64,000 bases of DNA from JBDSWU01 sp038230395 (GCA_038230395.1 JBBRNI010000001.1:124001-188000); one strand, 5' to 3'. Positions 26,592-35,111 are shown, counted from the stretch's first letter. The notes: generated by a model not told the origin, from the letters alone. Program-made: numbers and translations.

Positions 26592-28196
26592 ATGAGCCAA
26601 GACGCCCGCATTGATGAAGAACAAGCTACTCAGCGCCGCGCCCGCGTGCTTGGTCTAGATTATGCCAATACGGCCACTATCGAAAATAAACAGCTATACA
26701 AAGAAGCATTGACTGTCGAGGAACTCAAAAGTTTACGGATGATCCCGCTCAGAGTAGATAAGAGTAATATTCTGTTTGGTATCACGGTTACTACATCGCA
26801 ACAGTCTATGGCAGCTATTCGGCAGCGTTTCCAGGATCAGCGCGTGACGTTCGCCATTATTTCTGAAGCTGGTTTTCGTGACTACATGCTGCTGTATGAC
26901 CCACCACAAAAAGTTGAATACACCAACATTACCCTCGATCAAACTGATAGTAAGCAGCTGATTAGCCAAGTATCAGTGGTACTGGATCAAGTGCGTGCTG
27001 ATGACATGTTGGCTTACATCGTCAGTCAGGCACATAACCTTAATGCTTCAGATATTCACATTGAAACTGGCGCTGAAGATGTTCGTATTCGCTTCCGAAT
27101 TGATGGCGTTCTACACCCAATTGCTAATTTGAAGTATGATAAGTACCGTATTTTGATGTCGGCGATCGCCAGCGCTGGTAATGTTTCAACATCATCTGAT
27201 GAAGCTCAGCAGGGCCACATTGCTCAAAAAGTAACCATGGCTGATAACACGACAGTTGACGTAAACGTACGACTGGAAACAGTACCAACCATTAATAGTA
27301 TGGACGTTGTCATGCGTCTGTTTAATATGGATCAGGCAATGTACAACATCGACCGATTGGGTTTGTCAGAGGTCGAGCGGGCTGTAGTTGATGACATTAT
27401 CGCAAAGCCCAGTGGCCTGGTGCTGGTTGTAGGGCCAACGGGGTCCGGCAAAACTACCACGCTCTATTCAATGCTTAATTCACTTAATAACGACGAGCGC
27501 AAAATTATCACAATTGAAGATCCAGTTGAGTATCAGTTCTCTGGTATCACCCAAATATCTGTGCACAGCAAAGCTGCTGGGGATGATGGTAGCTTTGCCG
27601 ACAAGCTGCGTGCCGTATTACGGCTTGACCCAGACATTGTCATGGTCGGTGAGATTCGAGATATGGATACCGCCAAAACTGGCTTGCAAGCCGCCTTGAC
27701 TGGTCATTTAGTGCTCAGCACCTTTCACGCTAGCTCGGCGTCGGCTGCCCTAACTCGTATGGGTGATGTCATTGGCCAGAACCCCTTATTCGTGTCAGCC
27801 ATCCGCTTAGTTATGGCGCAGCGACTGGTGCGCAGACTTGACGATTCACTCAAACAAGCCTACGAACCGAGCGAAGCTGAGTGGAAGCGAATCAACCAGG
27901 TAATTGGTACGATTCCGGCTGATCGCCGCCCAAGCCTGGAAGGTCTACAACTTTATCGCGCTGGTGCCTCAGAAGCTAATCCATTTGGTTACCGAGGGCA
28001 GATCGCTATACGTGAACAGTTCACTATGACTAATCAATTGCGTAGCTTACTCGAAAACCCTAACGCGGTTCTATCAGCTCAGGCTATAGAAGAGGCCGCT
28101 GTGGCCAGCGGTATGCGCACTATGACCCAAGACGCTATGCTCAAAGTTATAGCAGGTGAAACAACGCTCGATGAAATCTTGCGCGTTGTTGGCTAA
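26592..28196 (+). CDS. pilB: Type II/IV secretion ATPase (PilB/GspE type)
   Basis: 534-residue hexameric motor ATPase for pilus extension. Walker A GPTGSGKTT begins at Gly281; the Asp box ITIEDPVEY, Walker B-like LDPDIVMVGEIRD and the His box TGHLVLSTFHASSA follow. The N-terminal part resembles the MshEN-type domain, though loosely. The four-cysteine zinc motif common in PilB/GspE is absent. Its likely substrate is a pilin such as the one at 10354-11001. TATACT (26578-26583) is 8 nt before the ATG. The gene is divergent from the SpoU methyltransferase. Confidence 0.93.
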   Translation: MSQDARIDEEQATQRRARVLGLDYANTATIENKQLYKEALTVEELKSLRMIPLRVDKSNILFGITVTTSQQSMAAIRQRFQDQRVTFAIISEAGFRDYMLLYDPPQKVEYTNITLDQTDSKQLISQVSVVLDQVRADDMLAYIVSQAHNLNASDIHIETGAEDVRIRFRIDGVLHPIANLKYDKYRILMSAIASAGNVSTSSDEAQQGHIAQKVTMADNTTVDVNVRLETVPTINSMDVVMRLFNMDQAMYNIDRLGLSEVERAVVDDIIAKPSGLVLVVGPTGSGKTTTLYSMLNSLNNDERKIITIEDPVEYQFSGITQISVHSKAAGDDGSFADKLRAVLRLDPDIVMVGEIRDMDTAKTGLQAALTGHLVLSTFHASSASAALTRMGDVIGQNPLFVSAIRLVMAQRLVRRLDDSLKQAYEPSEAEWKRINQVIGTIPADRRPSLEGLQLYRAGASEANPFGYRGQIAIREQFTMTNQLRSLLENPNAVLSAQAIEEAAVASGMRTMTQDAMLKVIAGETTLDEILRVVG

Positions 28197-28225
28197 TTGA
28201 ACTAACAGGTCTTTGATGCTATAGT
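28197..28225 (+). promoter_or_regulatory. Promoter of the WhiB-like gene
   Basis: TTGAAC (28197-28202), 17 bp, TATAGT (28220-28225), with TGC before the -10 box. The ATG is 9 nt further on, without a Shine-Dalgarno. Confidence 0.7.
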
Positions 28226-28234
28226 ACATCTTCT

Positions 28235-28837
28235 ATGACCCCAGAATATAGATTAACCACTCCAGTGCAATTTGGTTCCCAAGAATTTCGAGACATGGTT
28301 ATGAGCATGCAAGAGCTTGATGACCAAACAGCCAAAGAAATTGTGGGGCGCTATGCTCCTATTGACGGAGTTGGTGAAGTCCCCCAGTCACTGCCAGATG
28401 CCGAAGATACGGCTCAGCAAACACAAACAGAACCCAAGGCCCCTGTACTAAATATTGTTAGCAACAACGAGACCCCTAAGCCAAAGCGGCGCTCGCCTGC
28501 AGAAACAGCAAAGCCTCAAACAGCTCCGTTTGTTCCCATCGCTACCACGCAACCAGATGTTCAGCCCGAACCATGGGATGACCCTAGGGCCGCTTGTTAC
28601 TCAATAGACGATACTCTCTTCGAAGATAAAACATGGGAATCCGCAGCTCGTGCATTATGTAAGGCTTGCGTATTGCGCGTTCCATGTCTTGAGCGTGAGC
28701 TCGATATGCCAACTACAGATGGGATACGGGGAGGTTTAGACTTTCTGCAACGAATGAAATTAGTCCAAATTCGTCAAAATGGCTTGACCCAGGCGCAAGG
28801 ACGGAAATATGACGCTAGGTCCAAAAGAAAGGGTTGA
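28235..28837 (+). CDS. WhiB-like Fe-S protein
   Basis: 200 residues. The N-terminal ~110 residues are acidic/Pro/Gln-rich and look disordered. The C-terminal part contains four cysteines, Cys121, Cys142, Cys145 and Cys151 (C-x20-C-x2-C-x5-C), followed by GIRGGL at 163-168. This is the layout of WhiB (Wbl) proteins: an Fe-S cluster held by C..CxxC..C and a G(V/I)xGG turn. Wbl proteins sense redox or NO and bind sigma factor in Actinobacteria. Immediately after comes a basic tail (KYDARSKRKG), as in Wbl DNA-contact tails. It sits just before rplS but has its own promoter. Confidence 0.8.
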   Translation: MTPEYRLTTPVQFGSQEFRDMVMSMQELDDQTAKEIVGRYAPIDGVGEVPQSLPDAEDTAQQTQTEPKAPVLNIVSNNETPKPKRRSPAETAKPQTAPFVPIATTQPDVQPEPWDDPRAACYSIDDTLFEDKTWESAARALCKACVLRVPCLERELDMPTTDGIRGGLDFLQRMKLVQIRQNGLTQAQGRKYDARSKRKG

Positions 28838-28862
28838 TTTACGCCGTTAAATGGTGTAAAAT
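28834..28862 (+). promoter_or_regulatory. Promoter of rplS
   Basis: TTGATT (28834-28839), 17 bp, TAAAAT (28857-28862), overlapping the stop of the WhiB-like gene. The rplS ATG follows after 9 nt. Confidence 0.65.
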
Positions 28863-28871
28863 TGTACAGAT

Positions 28872-29315
28872 ATGCCGAGTAACGCAAGTGTGATCAAAGA
28901 GATCAGTGACAGTTTCAAGAAACCAGCCGTGGTTGATGTTCGTTCTGGTGACACTGTAAAAGTACACCAGAAGATTCGTGAAGGCGCCAAAGAGCGTGTT
29001 CAGATATTTCAGGGCCTGGTTATTCGTACTGACATGAAAGGTTCGCATACCTCACGCATCACCGTGCGACGTATTGCTAGTGGTATTGGTGTCGAAAAGA
29101 GCTTCTTGCTCCACAGCCCTCTTGTTATTCAGGTAGAGATCACCAAGCGTAGCAAGGTCCGACGCAACTACCTAACCTACATGCGCGACCGCACTGGCAA
29201 GGCTGCCCGTATGACCGGCGTTGATTTTGATAAACAGTCTGTAAACTATATCCCCGAAATTGAAGCTGCAGTCGTCGAAGCCAGCGCTGACGATTCCACC
29301 GAAGCCGAAGCCTAA
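28872..29315 (+). CDS. rplS: Large-subunit ribosomal protein L19
   Basis: L19 at the 30S-50S interface, 147 residues. VRSGDTVKVHQKIREGAKERVQIFQGLVI and FLLHSPLVIQVEITKRSKVRRNYLTYMRDRTGKAARM are signature blocks. The C-terminal ~30 residues are an acidic Ala/Glu/Val tail not present in most L19 proteins. Its own promoter lies upstream and a strong terminator follows. The normal neighbours trmD/rimM are not beside it. Confidence 0.96.
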   Translation: MPSNASVIKEISDSFKKPAVVDVRSGDTVKVHQKIREGAKERVQIFQGLVIRTDMKGSHTSRITVRRIASGIGVEKSFLLHSPLVIQVEITKRSKVRRNYLTYMRDRTGKAARMTGVDFDKQSVNYIPEIEAAVVEASADDSTEAEA

Positions 29316-29367
29316 GTAGCAAAGCTACTTTTGATCGTGCTCCCGCTACCTGTGGGAGTTTTTTATT
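29313..29367 (+). terminator. Tandem hairpins and terminator after rplS
   Basis: AAGTAGC-AAA-GCTACTT lies at 29314-29330. A second stem (29340-29358, CTCCCGC paired with GTGGGAG, one G-T pair) is followed by TTTTTT and then ATT. The second is a standard intrinsic terminator. Confidence 0.85.
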
Positions 29368-29390
29368 GGCAAAGACTGTAGACTAATACT

Positions 29391-29972
29391 ATGGTGACAG
29401 TTGGAATAGACGAAGTGGGTCGCGGCTGCTGGGCAGGCCCCGTTGTAGCTGGTGCGGTAGTATTGGCTCAGCCAATCTCTGGCCTAAAGGATTCTAAGAA
29501 GCTGAGTAAACAACGGCGTGAAAAGCTGGGATTTATGATTAACGAGCAGGCCGCAGCAATCGGAATTGGCTGGGTAAGCGCGGAGGAAGTTGACACGATT
29601 GGTCTAACGGCGGCCGTACGGTTGGCTATGTCCCGAGCTTTAGACCAGATACGAGTTGAGTATGACGCAATTATCATTGATGGAAATTTTAACTTCTTGG
29701 CTGATAATCCTAAAGCAACAACAATTGTAAAGGCCGATGATTTAATCCCCGCTGTCAGCGCTGCCAGTATCGTCGCCAAAGTAGCTCGTGATAATTATAT
29801 GGCCGAGCTGGGCCTGCAATTTCCTCATTATGGCTTCGAGTCACATGTTGGCTATGGAACGGCCAAACATCTGGCGGCCTTACAAGCCTACGGCGTCACA
29901 GAACACCATCGCAAAACAGTTAAGCCTGTGGCAGCTCTGTTACAATATGAGTCTATGAACGGTGATCAATGA
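29391..29972 (+). CDS. rnhB: Ribonuclease HII
   Basis: 193-residue enzyme that nicks RNA in RNA-DNA hybrids and at single embedded ribonucleotides. The N-terminal VGIDEVGRGCWAGPVVAGAV carries catalytic Asp7 and Glu8. The KADDLIPAVSAASIVAKVARD block and HVGYGTAKHL are RNase HII landmarks. TAGACT (29379-29384) is 6 nt before the ATG, predicting a leaderless mRNA. yraN overlaps its stop by 4 bp, a common pairing. Confidence 0.96.
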   Translation: MVTVGIDEVGRGCWAGPVVAGAVVLAQPISGLKDSKKLSKQRREKLGFMINEQAAAIGIGWVSAEEVDTIGLTAAVRLAMSRALDQIRVEYDAIIIDGNFNFLADNPKATTIVKADDLIPAVSAASIVAKVARDNYMAELGLQFPHYGFESHVGYGTAKHLAALQAYGVTEHHRKTVKPVAALLQYESMNGDQ

Positions 29973-30313
29973 ACACAACTGAGTCAGGACGCAAAGCCGA
30001 GAGGGCAGCTACTGCCTATCTGGATATGCGTGGCTATAAAATTCTGGAGCAAAACTTTCGGCGTCCGCACACCGAAATCGACATCGTTGCTATTAAAGAC
30101 GAAGTGATATACTTCGTCGAAGTAAAATATCGTAAAGATTACGGTCAAGGCGGTGGGCTAGAAGCTATTACTGCTAGTAAGCTGCGCAAAATGCGTCGTG
30201 GTGCCGAGACCTGGGTTAGTGAATCAAAATGGCACGGTGAATATTCGCTAGCAGCCGTTGAGATCGCTGGTGAAGATTATATGGTCATGAATTTTGTTGA
30301 CAACGCCTACTAG
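29969..30313 (+). CDS. yraN: YraN/UPF0102-family nuclease-fold protein
   Basis: 114 residues. The Holliday-junction-resolvase-like motif EIDIVAIKDEVIYFVEVKYR (Glu-x-Asp, then E-V-K) is complete. The N-terminal GRKAERAATAYLDMRGYKILEQNFR is typical. UPF0102 proteins commonly sit beside rnhB, as here (ATGA overlap). The exact role is unsettled in the family. It ends with a 4-bp overlap against convergent pepN. Confidence 0.93.
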   Translation: MNTTESGRKAERAATAYLDMRGYKILEQNFRRPHTEIDIVAIKDEVIYFVEVKYRKDYGQGGGLEAITASKLRKMRRGAETWVSESKWHGEYSLAAVEIAGEDYMVMNFVDNAY

Positions 30314-32865
30314 GCTTGTTTAACCCTGAAATAATCCTTAAGATCCTTAAGATCTCGCTGCTTCCAGGCGGCTTGCCAATGGATAGTCTCGATAGCTTGT
30401 TTGATAGGCCGCTTGAATGCTGGACTGAGCTTAGACTCGAAGAAGGCGGTGAACTCGGGCAAGAAACTAAGGTCACTGTGGACGCGGCCAGCGTAGATAG
30501 GCAGGCGGAAAAAGCTTAGATCAGTGCCAAGGTTAGTAACCAGCCATTCCCAATTCGTTTTGAGCCACTCCCAGGTGACGGCTCGGGCATGGCGGTTCAT
30601 GAAGCTGTAGGCGATCCAATAAGGCGCATCTTGCAACCGAACGTCATCACTCAATATTAAGGCTAGTGAGCGATCAATTAATTCGGGCTGTTTAAAGTTA
30701 GTCATGGCTGCAGCGATAGTTACTCGTTCTTCGCTGTTTGTGCTGGCGTTGTGAAGCCTTAGTAGCTTGTCGAACTCTGGTGTGCCGCCAAGGCGAGCTA
30801 CAGTGCCATAAACAACGCCGCGTAAATCGGGGTGAATATCCTCTGATGTTTTAGCGGCAGCGAAGCGGCGCTTTGCTTCGTCAACAACTGTGGGCTCTTC
30901 GCCAAATGAGGCTAGACCCAAAATACTCGGGCGCATCAAGGTGTCAAAGTGGTTTTCGCCTGTTTGCTCTTCCCAACCAAGGCGCTTGTACTGTTTAGCA
31001 ACTAGTTTGCGAACAAATGGTCGCATATAGTCACGCAGCTCATCGTCTTCCATAACCATTCTTATGGAGCCTAGGCTGCCTGAGATTATATCCCAAACAA
31101 CAATACTGTCCTCATCACGGTAGGCCTCTAAAAGCTTAAGTGCATTGAGCGTTGGAGCATATCCAGCCTTGGCTGCTTCGAAGGCGTCACTCAACAGCCC
31201 CAGCCGGTTTAGGACGTTCAAGTTTGGGACCGCTATAGCCAAACGAGCCAGGTGATCAGCGTCGTAAGTCACTTGGTAAAAGCCGGTGCGATTGTGATTA
31301 AGCATAAAGTCATCACGCACTTCGCTCAGTGTCAACGTCGTAGAATTGTCTGTTAGCGTGGTTTTATCGAGGCCAGACGTTGCATTCAGCGGAATTGGCC
31401 AAATGTCGTTAGATTTGTTGGCTTCTGGGTTAAGGTAAAAACGTGATTGCTTAACTTCTACATCGTTACCTTTAATAGATGCCGAAACAATTGGATAGCC
31501 GGGTTGGCTTATCCAAGAGGCCATAAATGAGGTTACCGGTTGTTTGGACACTTCTTCGAGGGCTGCCCATAAATCGACGGTGTCCGTGTTGCCGTAGGCG
31601 TGACGCTTGAGGTACAAGCGTAGTCCGTCACGGAAGATATCGGCACCGAGATATTCGTGGAGCATCAGCAGAACACTAGCACCTTTGTCATAACTGATAG
31701 CATCAAAAATTGTGCGAATTTCATCGGGGTGGCGTACTTCGACTTGAATCGGGTGGGTGTTTTCTAGAGCATCTTGCTTGAGGGCCAATCCTTGCTCCTC
31801 CACGATAAATTGTGTCCAAACTTCCCATTCTGGAAATAGCTGATCAACAGCCAAGTAGCTCATCCAGCTGGCAAAGCCTTCGTTGAGCCACAAGTCAGTC
31901 CACCAGCGCATAGTCACCAAGTTGCCAAACCACTGGTGTGTCAGCTCGTGCGCCACGACGTTAACGACATATTGTTTAAGATTTAGCGAGGTGTTTTTAG
32001 GGTCGACCAGCAGTGCTTGCTCTCGGAAAGTGATACATCCCCAGTTTTCCATAGCGCCGCTGGCAAAATCTGGCAGGGCAATGAAGTCACATTTCGGAAG
32101 TGGATAGGCGATATCGAAATACTCATTATAAAATTCGAGGGTTTTGACTGCCGTTTCTAGCGCGAACTCCGTGTATGCAATATTGTCAGGCGTTGCGAAT
32201 GTCCGAACCAGTACGCCGTCTTTAGTGGTTGCTTCTAAGCAGTCAAGCTCGCCAAATACGAAGGCTAACAAATAAGTGGACATTTTGGGTGTTGTTTCAA
32301 AAGTTGTAATTAGTTTATTATCAGCGGTCTCTTGTGACTTAATAGGGGTATTAGCGATAACAGTTTTAACAGCTGGCGTTATAAGCGTCAGATCAAAGGT
32401 TGCCTTGGCTTCGGGCTCGTCGATGCAAGGGAAAGCTTCACGGGCATGATGGCTCTCGAACTGGGTGGCAATCAAGCGCTTCTCGATGCCTTCATGCTTG
32501 AAAAAACAGGGGTAAATACCGTTCATTGGACGGGTAATAGCACCTTCAAAATCCATCGTTACCGTATATTCGCCAGCGTACAGTTGGCTTGCACTATGCA
32601 AACGTACTTCGTTGAAGGAGTCTTGATTGTTAATGCGCGAAATCTCGTGGAACTGGTCGCCTTTTTTATCATGTTTAGTAATGGTGGCGGCGGTAATCTT
32701 GAGTTCGTTTTGATGAAATGTCAGGCGCTCAGTCGGTCGGCCAATTTTTTTACCTCGAATCATCACCGTGCCCTTAAAGGTCAAGGCCTCAGGGTCGATA
32801 GTAAAAGCCAGCCCATAGGCCGACGGTTGGAATTGTTCAAAAAGACGTTTAACAGATTTAGACAT
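30310..32865 (-). CDS. pepN: M1-family aminopeptidase (ERAP/aminopeptidase N type)
   Basis: 851-residue zinc aminopeptidase. GAMEN at 270-274 binds the peptide N-terminus, HELTH (306-310) plus Glu329 in NEGFASW bind zinc, and the C-terminal ERAP1-like helical domain is present. It trims peptides, important for a cell living on imported amino acids. No signal peptide is seen. A very good ribosome site, GGAGGT, lies 5 nt before the ATG on the minus strand. Divergent from nusA. Confidence 0.97.
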   Translation of the reverse strand: MSKSVKRLFEQFQPSAYGLAFTIDPEALTFKGTVMIRGKKIGRPTERLTFHQNELKITAATITKHDKKGDQFHEISRINNQDSFNEVRLHSASQLYAGEYTVTMDFEGAITRPMNGIYPCFFKHEGIEKRLIATQFESHHAREAFPCIDEPEAKATFDLTLITPAVKTVIANTPIKSQETADNKLITTFETTPKMSTYLLAFVFGELDCLEATTKDGVLVRTFATPDNIAYTEFALETAVKTLEFYNEYFDIAYPLPKCDFIALPDFASGAMENWGCITFREQALLVDPKNTSLNLKQYVVNVVAHELTHQWFGNLVTMRWWTDLWLNEGFASWMSYLAVDQLFPEWEVWTQFIVEEQGLALKQDALENTHPIQVEVRHPDEIRTIFDAISYDKGASVLLMLHEYLGADIFRDGLRLYLKRHAYGNTDTVDLWAALEEVSKQPVTSFMASWISQPGYPIVSASIKGNDVEVKQSRFYLNPEANKSNDIWPIPLNATSGLDKTTLTDNSTTLTLSEVRDDFMLNHNRTGFYQVTYDADHLARLAIAVPNLNVLNRLGLLSDAFEAAKAGYAPTLNALKLLEAYRDEDSIVVWDIISGSLGSIRMVMEDDELRDYMRPFVRKLVAKQYKRLGWEEQTGENHFDTLMRPSILGLASFGEEPTVVDEAKRRFAAAKTSEDIHPDLRGVVYGTVARLGGTPEFDKLLRLHNASTNSEERVTIAAAMTNFKQPELIDRSLALILSDDVRLQDAPYWIAYSFMNRHARAVTWEWLKTNWEWLVTNLGTDLSFFRLPIYAGRVHSDLSFLPEFTAFFESKLSPAFKRPIKQAIETIHWQAAWKQRDLKDLKDYFRVKQA

Positions 32866-32949
32866 TCAGTACCTCCACTTCTATGCCTCCAGTGTACCAA
32901 GGAAATGTCCATACATATAAGCAAAGTGTCAAAGTAACTGATTGTTCCC

Positions 32950-32955
32950 TATAAT
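32950..32955 (+). promoter_or_regulatory. Possible upstream -10 box for nusA
   Basis: TATAAT at 32950-32955 with a poor TGTCAA-type -35 18 bp upstream. A transcript from here would cross the palindrome and the leader terminator before nusA. Confidence 0.35.
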
Positions 32956-32970
32956 TCAATGTTGCAATAG

Positions 32971-33006
32971 TGGTATACGCTAAAGTGTACACACTGGCGC
33001 ATACCA
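32971..33006. repeat. 36-bp imperfect palindrome upstream of nusA
   Basis: An 18-bp half-site dyad with three mismatches and one G-T pair. Its left 21 bases (from 32972, starting GGTATACGCTAAAG) are identical to the left 21 bases of the perfect palindrome before clpP (60003-60036). It ends 5 bp before the -35 box of the nusA promoter. It is most simply a binding site for a dimeric regulator shared by the two genes. Confidence 0.85.
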
Positions 33007-33011
33007 CGGGT

Positions 33012-33040
33012 TTGACAATCCGCTTGAGTAAAGGTATATT
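33012..33040 (+). promoter_or_regulatory. nusA promoter
   Basis: Consensus TTGACA (33012-33017), 17-bp spacer, TATATT (33035-33040). Predicted start near 33047, about 100 nt before the ATG. Confidence 0.8.
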
Positions 33041-33051
33041 TATAGGGTTAC

Positions 33052-33076
33052 ATCCGGCCGGCAGGTCGGATTTTTT
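33052..33076 (+). terminator. Intrinsic terminator in the nusA leader
   Basis: An 8-bp stem with one G-T pair (ATCCGGCC, 33052-33059, with GGTCGGAT, 33064-33071), tetraloop GGCA, ending in six T. It lies between the promoter and the ribosome site of nusA (AGAAAGGA), so it should attenuate nusA itself. There is no upstream + strand gene for it to end except distant antisense readthrough. Confidence 0.8.
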
Positions 33077-33148
33077 CGTACAGAGACCTACAACTAGTTG
33101 ATTCATACGCGCATTACATTATGGAAATAACAAGAAAGGATCCACACA

Positions 33149-34414
33149 ATGGATTTAGATTTTAAACAATTAGGTGTTGCTATTCGCACCATCGCCGAAG
33201 AAAAAAACTTACCAGAAGAAACTGTCCAAGAAGTGGTTGAGCAAGCACTAGCTGCTGCTTACCGCCGTGACTATGGTGATCGTGAGCAAGAAATCCGCGT
33301 CACCATGAACTTGAACACTGGTGACGTCGACGCTTACATAACAAAAGAAGTCGTCGTTCGTGTCGGCGACCCCGCTTACGAAATCAGCGTCGAAGATGCC
33401 CAGGTCATGAAAAAGGACGCCAAGAAGGGCGACATGATAGAGCTACATGAAGCAGTTAAAACTTTTGGACGTGTTGCTGCTCAGACTGCCAAGCAAGTTA
33501 TTTTGCAGCGTCTACGTGAAGCAGAGCGCGAAATCATCATGAATGAATATGAAGACAAAATTGGTACCGTTATTAATGCTACAGTTGCCCGCGTCGAAGG
33601 CAACATTACCCGTATTGATCTTGGTAAAGCCCAAGGTATCATGCCTCGTTCCGAGCAAATTCAGGGCGAGCGCTATTACCCAGGCCAACGTCTTAAAGTT
33701 TTTCTCAAAGATGTTGAGCGTGGTTTCCGCGGCCCTCAATTAGTGGTATCTCGAGGTAATAAAGAATTTATGGAATGGTTGTTCCGCGGCGAAGTACCCG
33801 AAATGGAATCTGGCGCTGTCGAAATAAAGGGTATTGCCCGTGAGGCCGGTGTGCGCTCTAAGATTGCGGTCTTTAGTAATGTCCCTGGTGTTGACCCTGT
33901 TGGTACTTTTGTTGGTGGCCACGGTACGCGTGTTAACGCGGTTGTTTCTGAAGTCGGTGAGCAAGAAAAAATTGATATAGTCGTGTATAGCGATAACATC
34001 ACCGAATACATAACAAATGCCTTAAGCCCTACTAAGGTAACTCGAGTCATTCTTGACGAAAACAGCCACAAGGCCAAGGTTATCGTGCCCGAAGATCAGC
34101 TCAGTATAGCCATCGGCAAAAGCGGTCAAAATGTTCGCCTTGCTAGCAAACTAACTGGCTATGAACTTGATATGGAAGCTGACCACGTGGCAGTTGTTCC
34201 AGAAGTTGCTGTGCCAGCCCCAGCCTCTGCTGCGCCTATAGCCGAAGCCCAAGCAGTCGTTGAAGCTCCAGTTGCTGAAAAAGCCACTACTATCGAAGCC
34301 CCAGTCTCAGAAGGCGTTGTCGAAACCACCGAGTTGCCAAAGCAACCAAAGCTCAAGAAGAAAAGCGAGCTCGAAAACAGCCTCCTCGAATCTATCGAGC
34401 AATTCGGTGAGTAA
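33149..34414 (+). CDS. nusA: Transcription termination/antitermination factor NusA
   Basis: 421 residues: N-terminal RNA-polymerase-binding domain (1-125), S1 domain (about 130-200, IGTVINATVARVEGN), then KH1 and KH2 (VDPVGTFVGGHGTRVNAVVSE and LSIAIGKSGQNVRLASKLTGYE). The last ~70 residues are Ala/Val/Glu-rich and disordered-looking. No C-terminal acidic repeats of the E. coli type. AGAAAGGA precedes the ATG. The usual partner rimP is not directly upstream; instead the leader carries a palindrome, promoter and attenuator. Confidence 0.97.
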   Translation: MDLDFKQLGVAIRTIAEEKNLPEETVQEVVEQALAAAYRRDYGDREQEIRVTMNLNTGDVDAYITKEVVVRVGDPAYEISVEDAQVMKKDAKKGDMIELHEAVKTFGRVAAQTAKQVILQRLREAEREIIMNEYEDKIGTVINATVARVEGNITRIDLGKAQGIMPRSEQIQGERYYPGQRLKVFLKDVERGFRGPQLVVSRGNKEFMEWLFRGEVPEMESGAVEIKGIAREAGVRSKIAVFSNVPGVDPVGTFVGGHGTRVNAVVSEVGEQEKIDIVVYSDNITEYITNALSPTKVTRVILDENSHKAKVIVPEDQLSIAIGKSGQNVRLASKLTGYELDMEADHVAVVPEVAVPAPASAAPIAEAQAVVEAPVAEKATTIEAPVSEGVVETTELPKQPKLKKKSELENSLLESIEQFGE

Positions 34415-34437
34415 ATACCAGAGGAAACCTACAAGAC

Positions 34438-34791
34438 ATGAGAGAGCATCTAGCCATCAATCCTGATCTGTTAATATCCTCACTAAGTGGCACCGCTGCC
34501 GCATTATTGGCTGGTGTGAGCGTGTACGCGGCACAACATCATCACGAGCAGACTGAAACACCAATGCCAGTCTCAGGATGTAATTACACCCAGGTTGAAC
34601 CAGGTGAAGAGCCTGGCTGCGCGCAGTTTCGTGCGGCCCATGTTGCTATAAGTAGACAAGAATTACCTCAAGCCACAGATCAGTATTTGGGCTTAGCCCT
34701 CGGCGGTATAAGTCTAATATATGGTTATAGGTATGCTCAGGTACGTTTGGTAACACGTGAGGCCAACAACATACTGAAAGTGCGGACCTAG
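34438..34791 (+). CDS. Small membrane protein, unrecognised
   Basis: 117 residues with two hydrophobic segments, about 12-32 and 83-100. Two cysteines (in SGCNYT and PGCAQF) in the loop between them, probably outside the cell, could form a disulfide. It starts 23 bp after nusA and is followed 2 bp later by another small gene, so all three may be one transcript. Function unknown. Confidence 0.65.
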   Translation: MREHLAINPDLLISSLSGTAAALLAGVSVYAAQHHHEQTETPMPVSGCNYTQVEPGEEPGCAQFRAAHVAISRQELPQATDQYLGLALGGISLIYGYRYAQVRLVTREANNILKVRT

Positions 34792-34793
34792 CT

Positions 34794-35111
34794 ATGCGAC
34801 CAGGTCACGGTGAGACATTATTTTTGTTTGGTGAAGATGAAGTGGACGTCGCGGCCCAAGCGCATCATTGGCAAGGCGACTGCGTTCTTGGGGTAACTGT
34901 TGAAGCTAGTTATGACAAAAACTCTAATGCGGCTGTCTTAGATAGAGATCTAGGTTATGATACGGTTGTTGCATTAGTCGAAGCTGGGAAACGGTTTAGG
35001 GATCGGCCACCGATGTTTCTGAAGCATCGTCCAACCGCGGAGTATCGTTATTGGATTGCTACTACGGCTCGTGAGATGCTAACAGAATATGTCAGCTACT
35101 TAGTAGAATAA
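34794..35111 (+). CDS. Hypothetical protein, 105 aa
   Basis: Unrecognised acidic soluble protein, 105 residues, starting 2 bp after the membrane-protein gene. No motif visible. The clpC regulatory region begins directly after its stop. Confidence 0.6.
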   Translation: MRPGHGETLFLFGEDEVDVAAQAHHWQGDCVLGVTVEASYDKNSNAAVLDRDLGYDTVVALVEAGKRFRDRPPMFLKHRPTAEYRYWIATTAREMLTEYVSYLVE

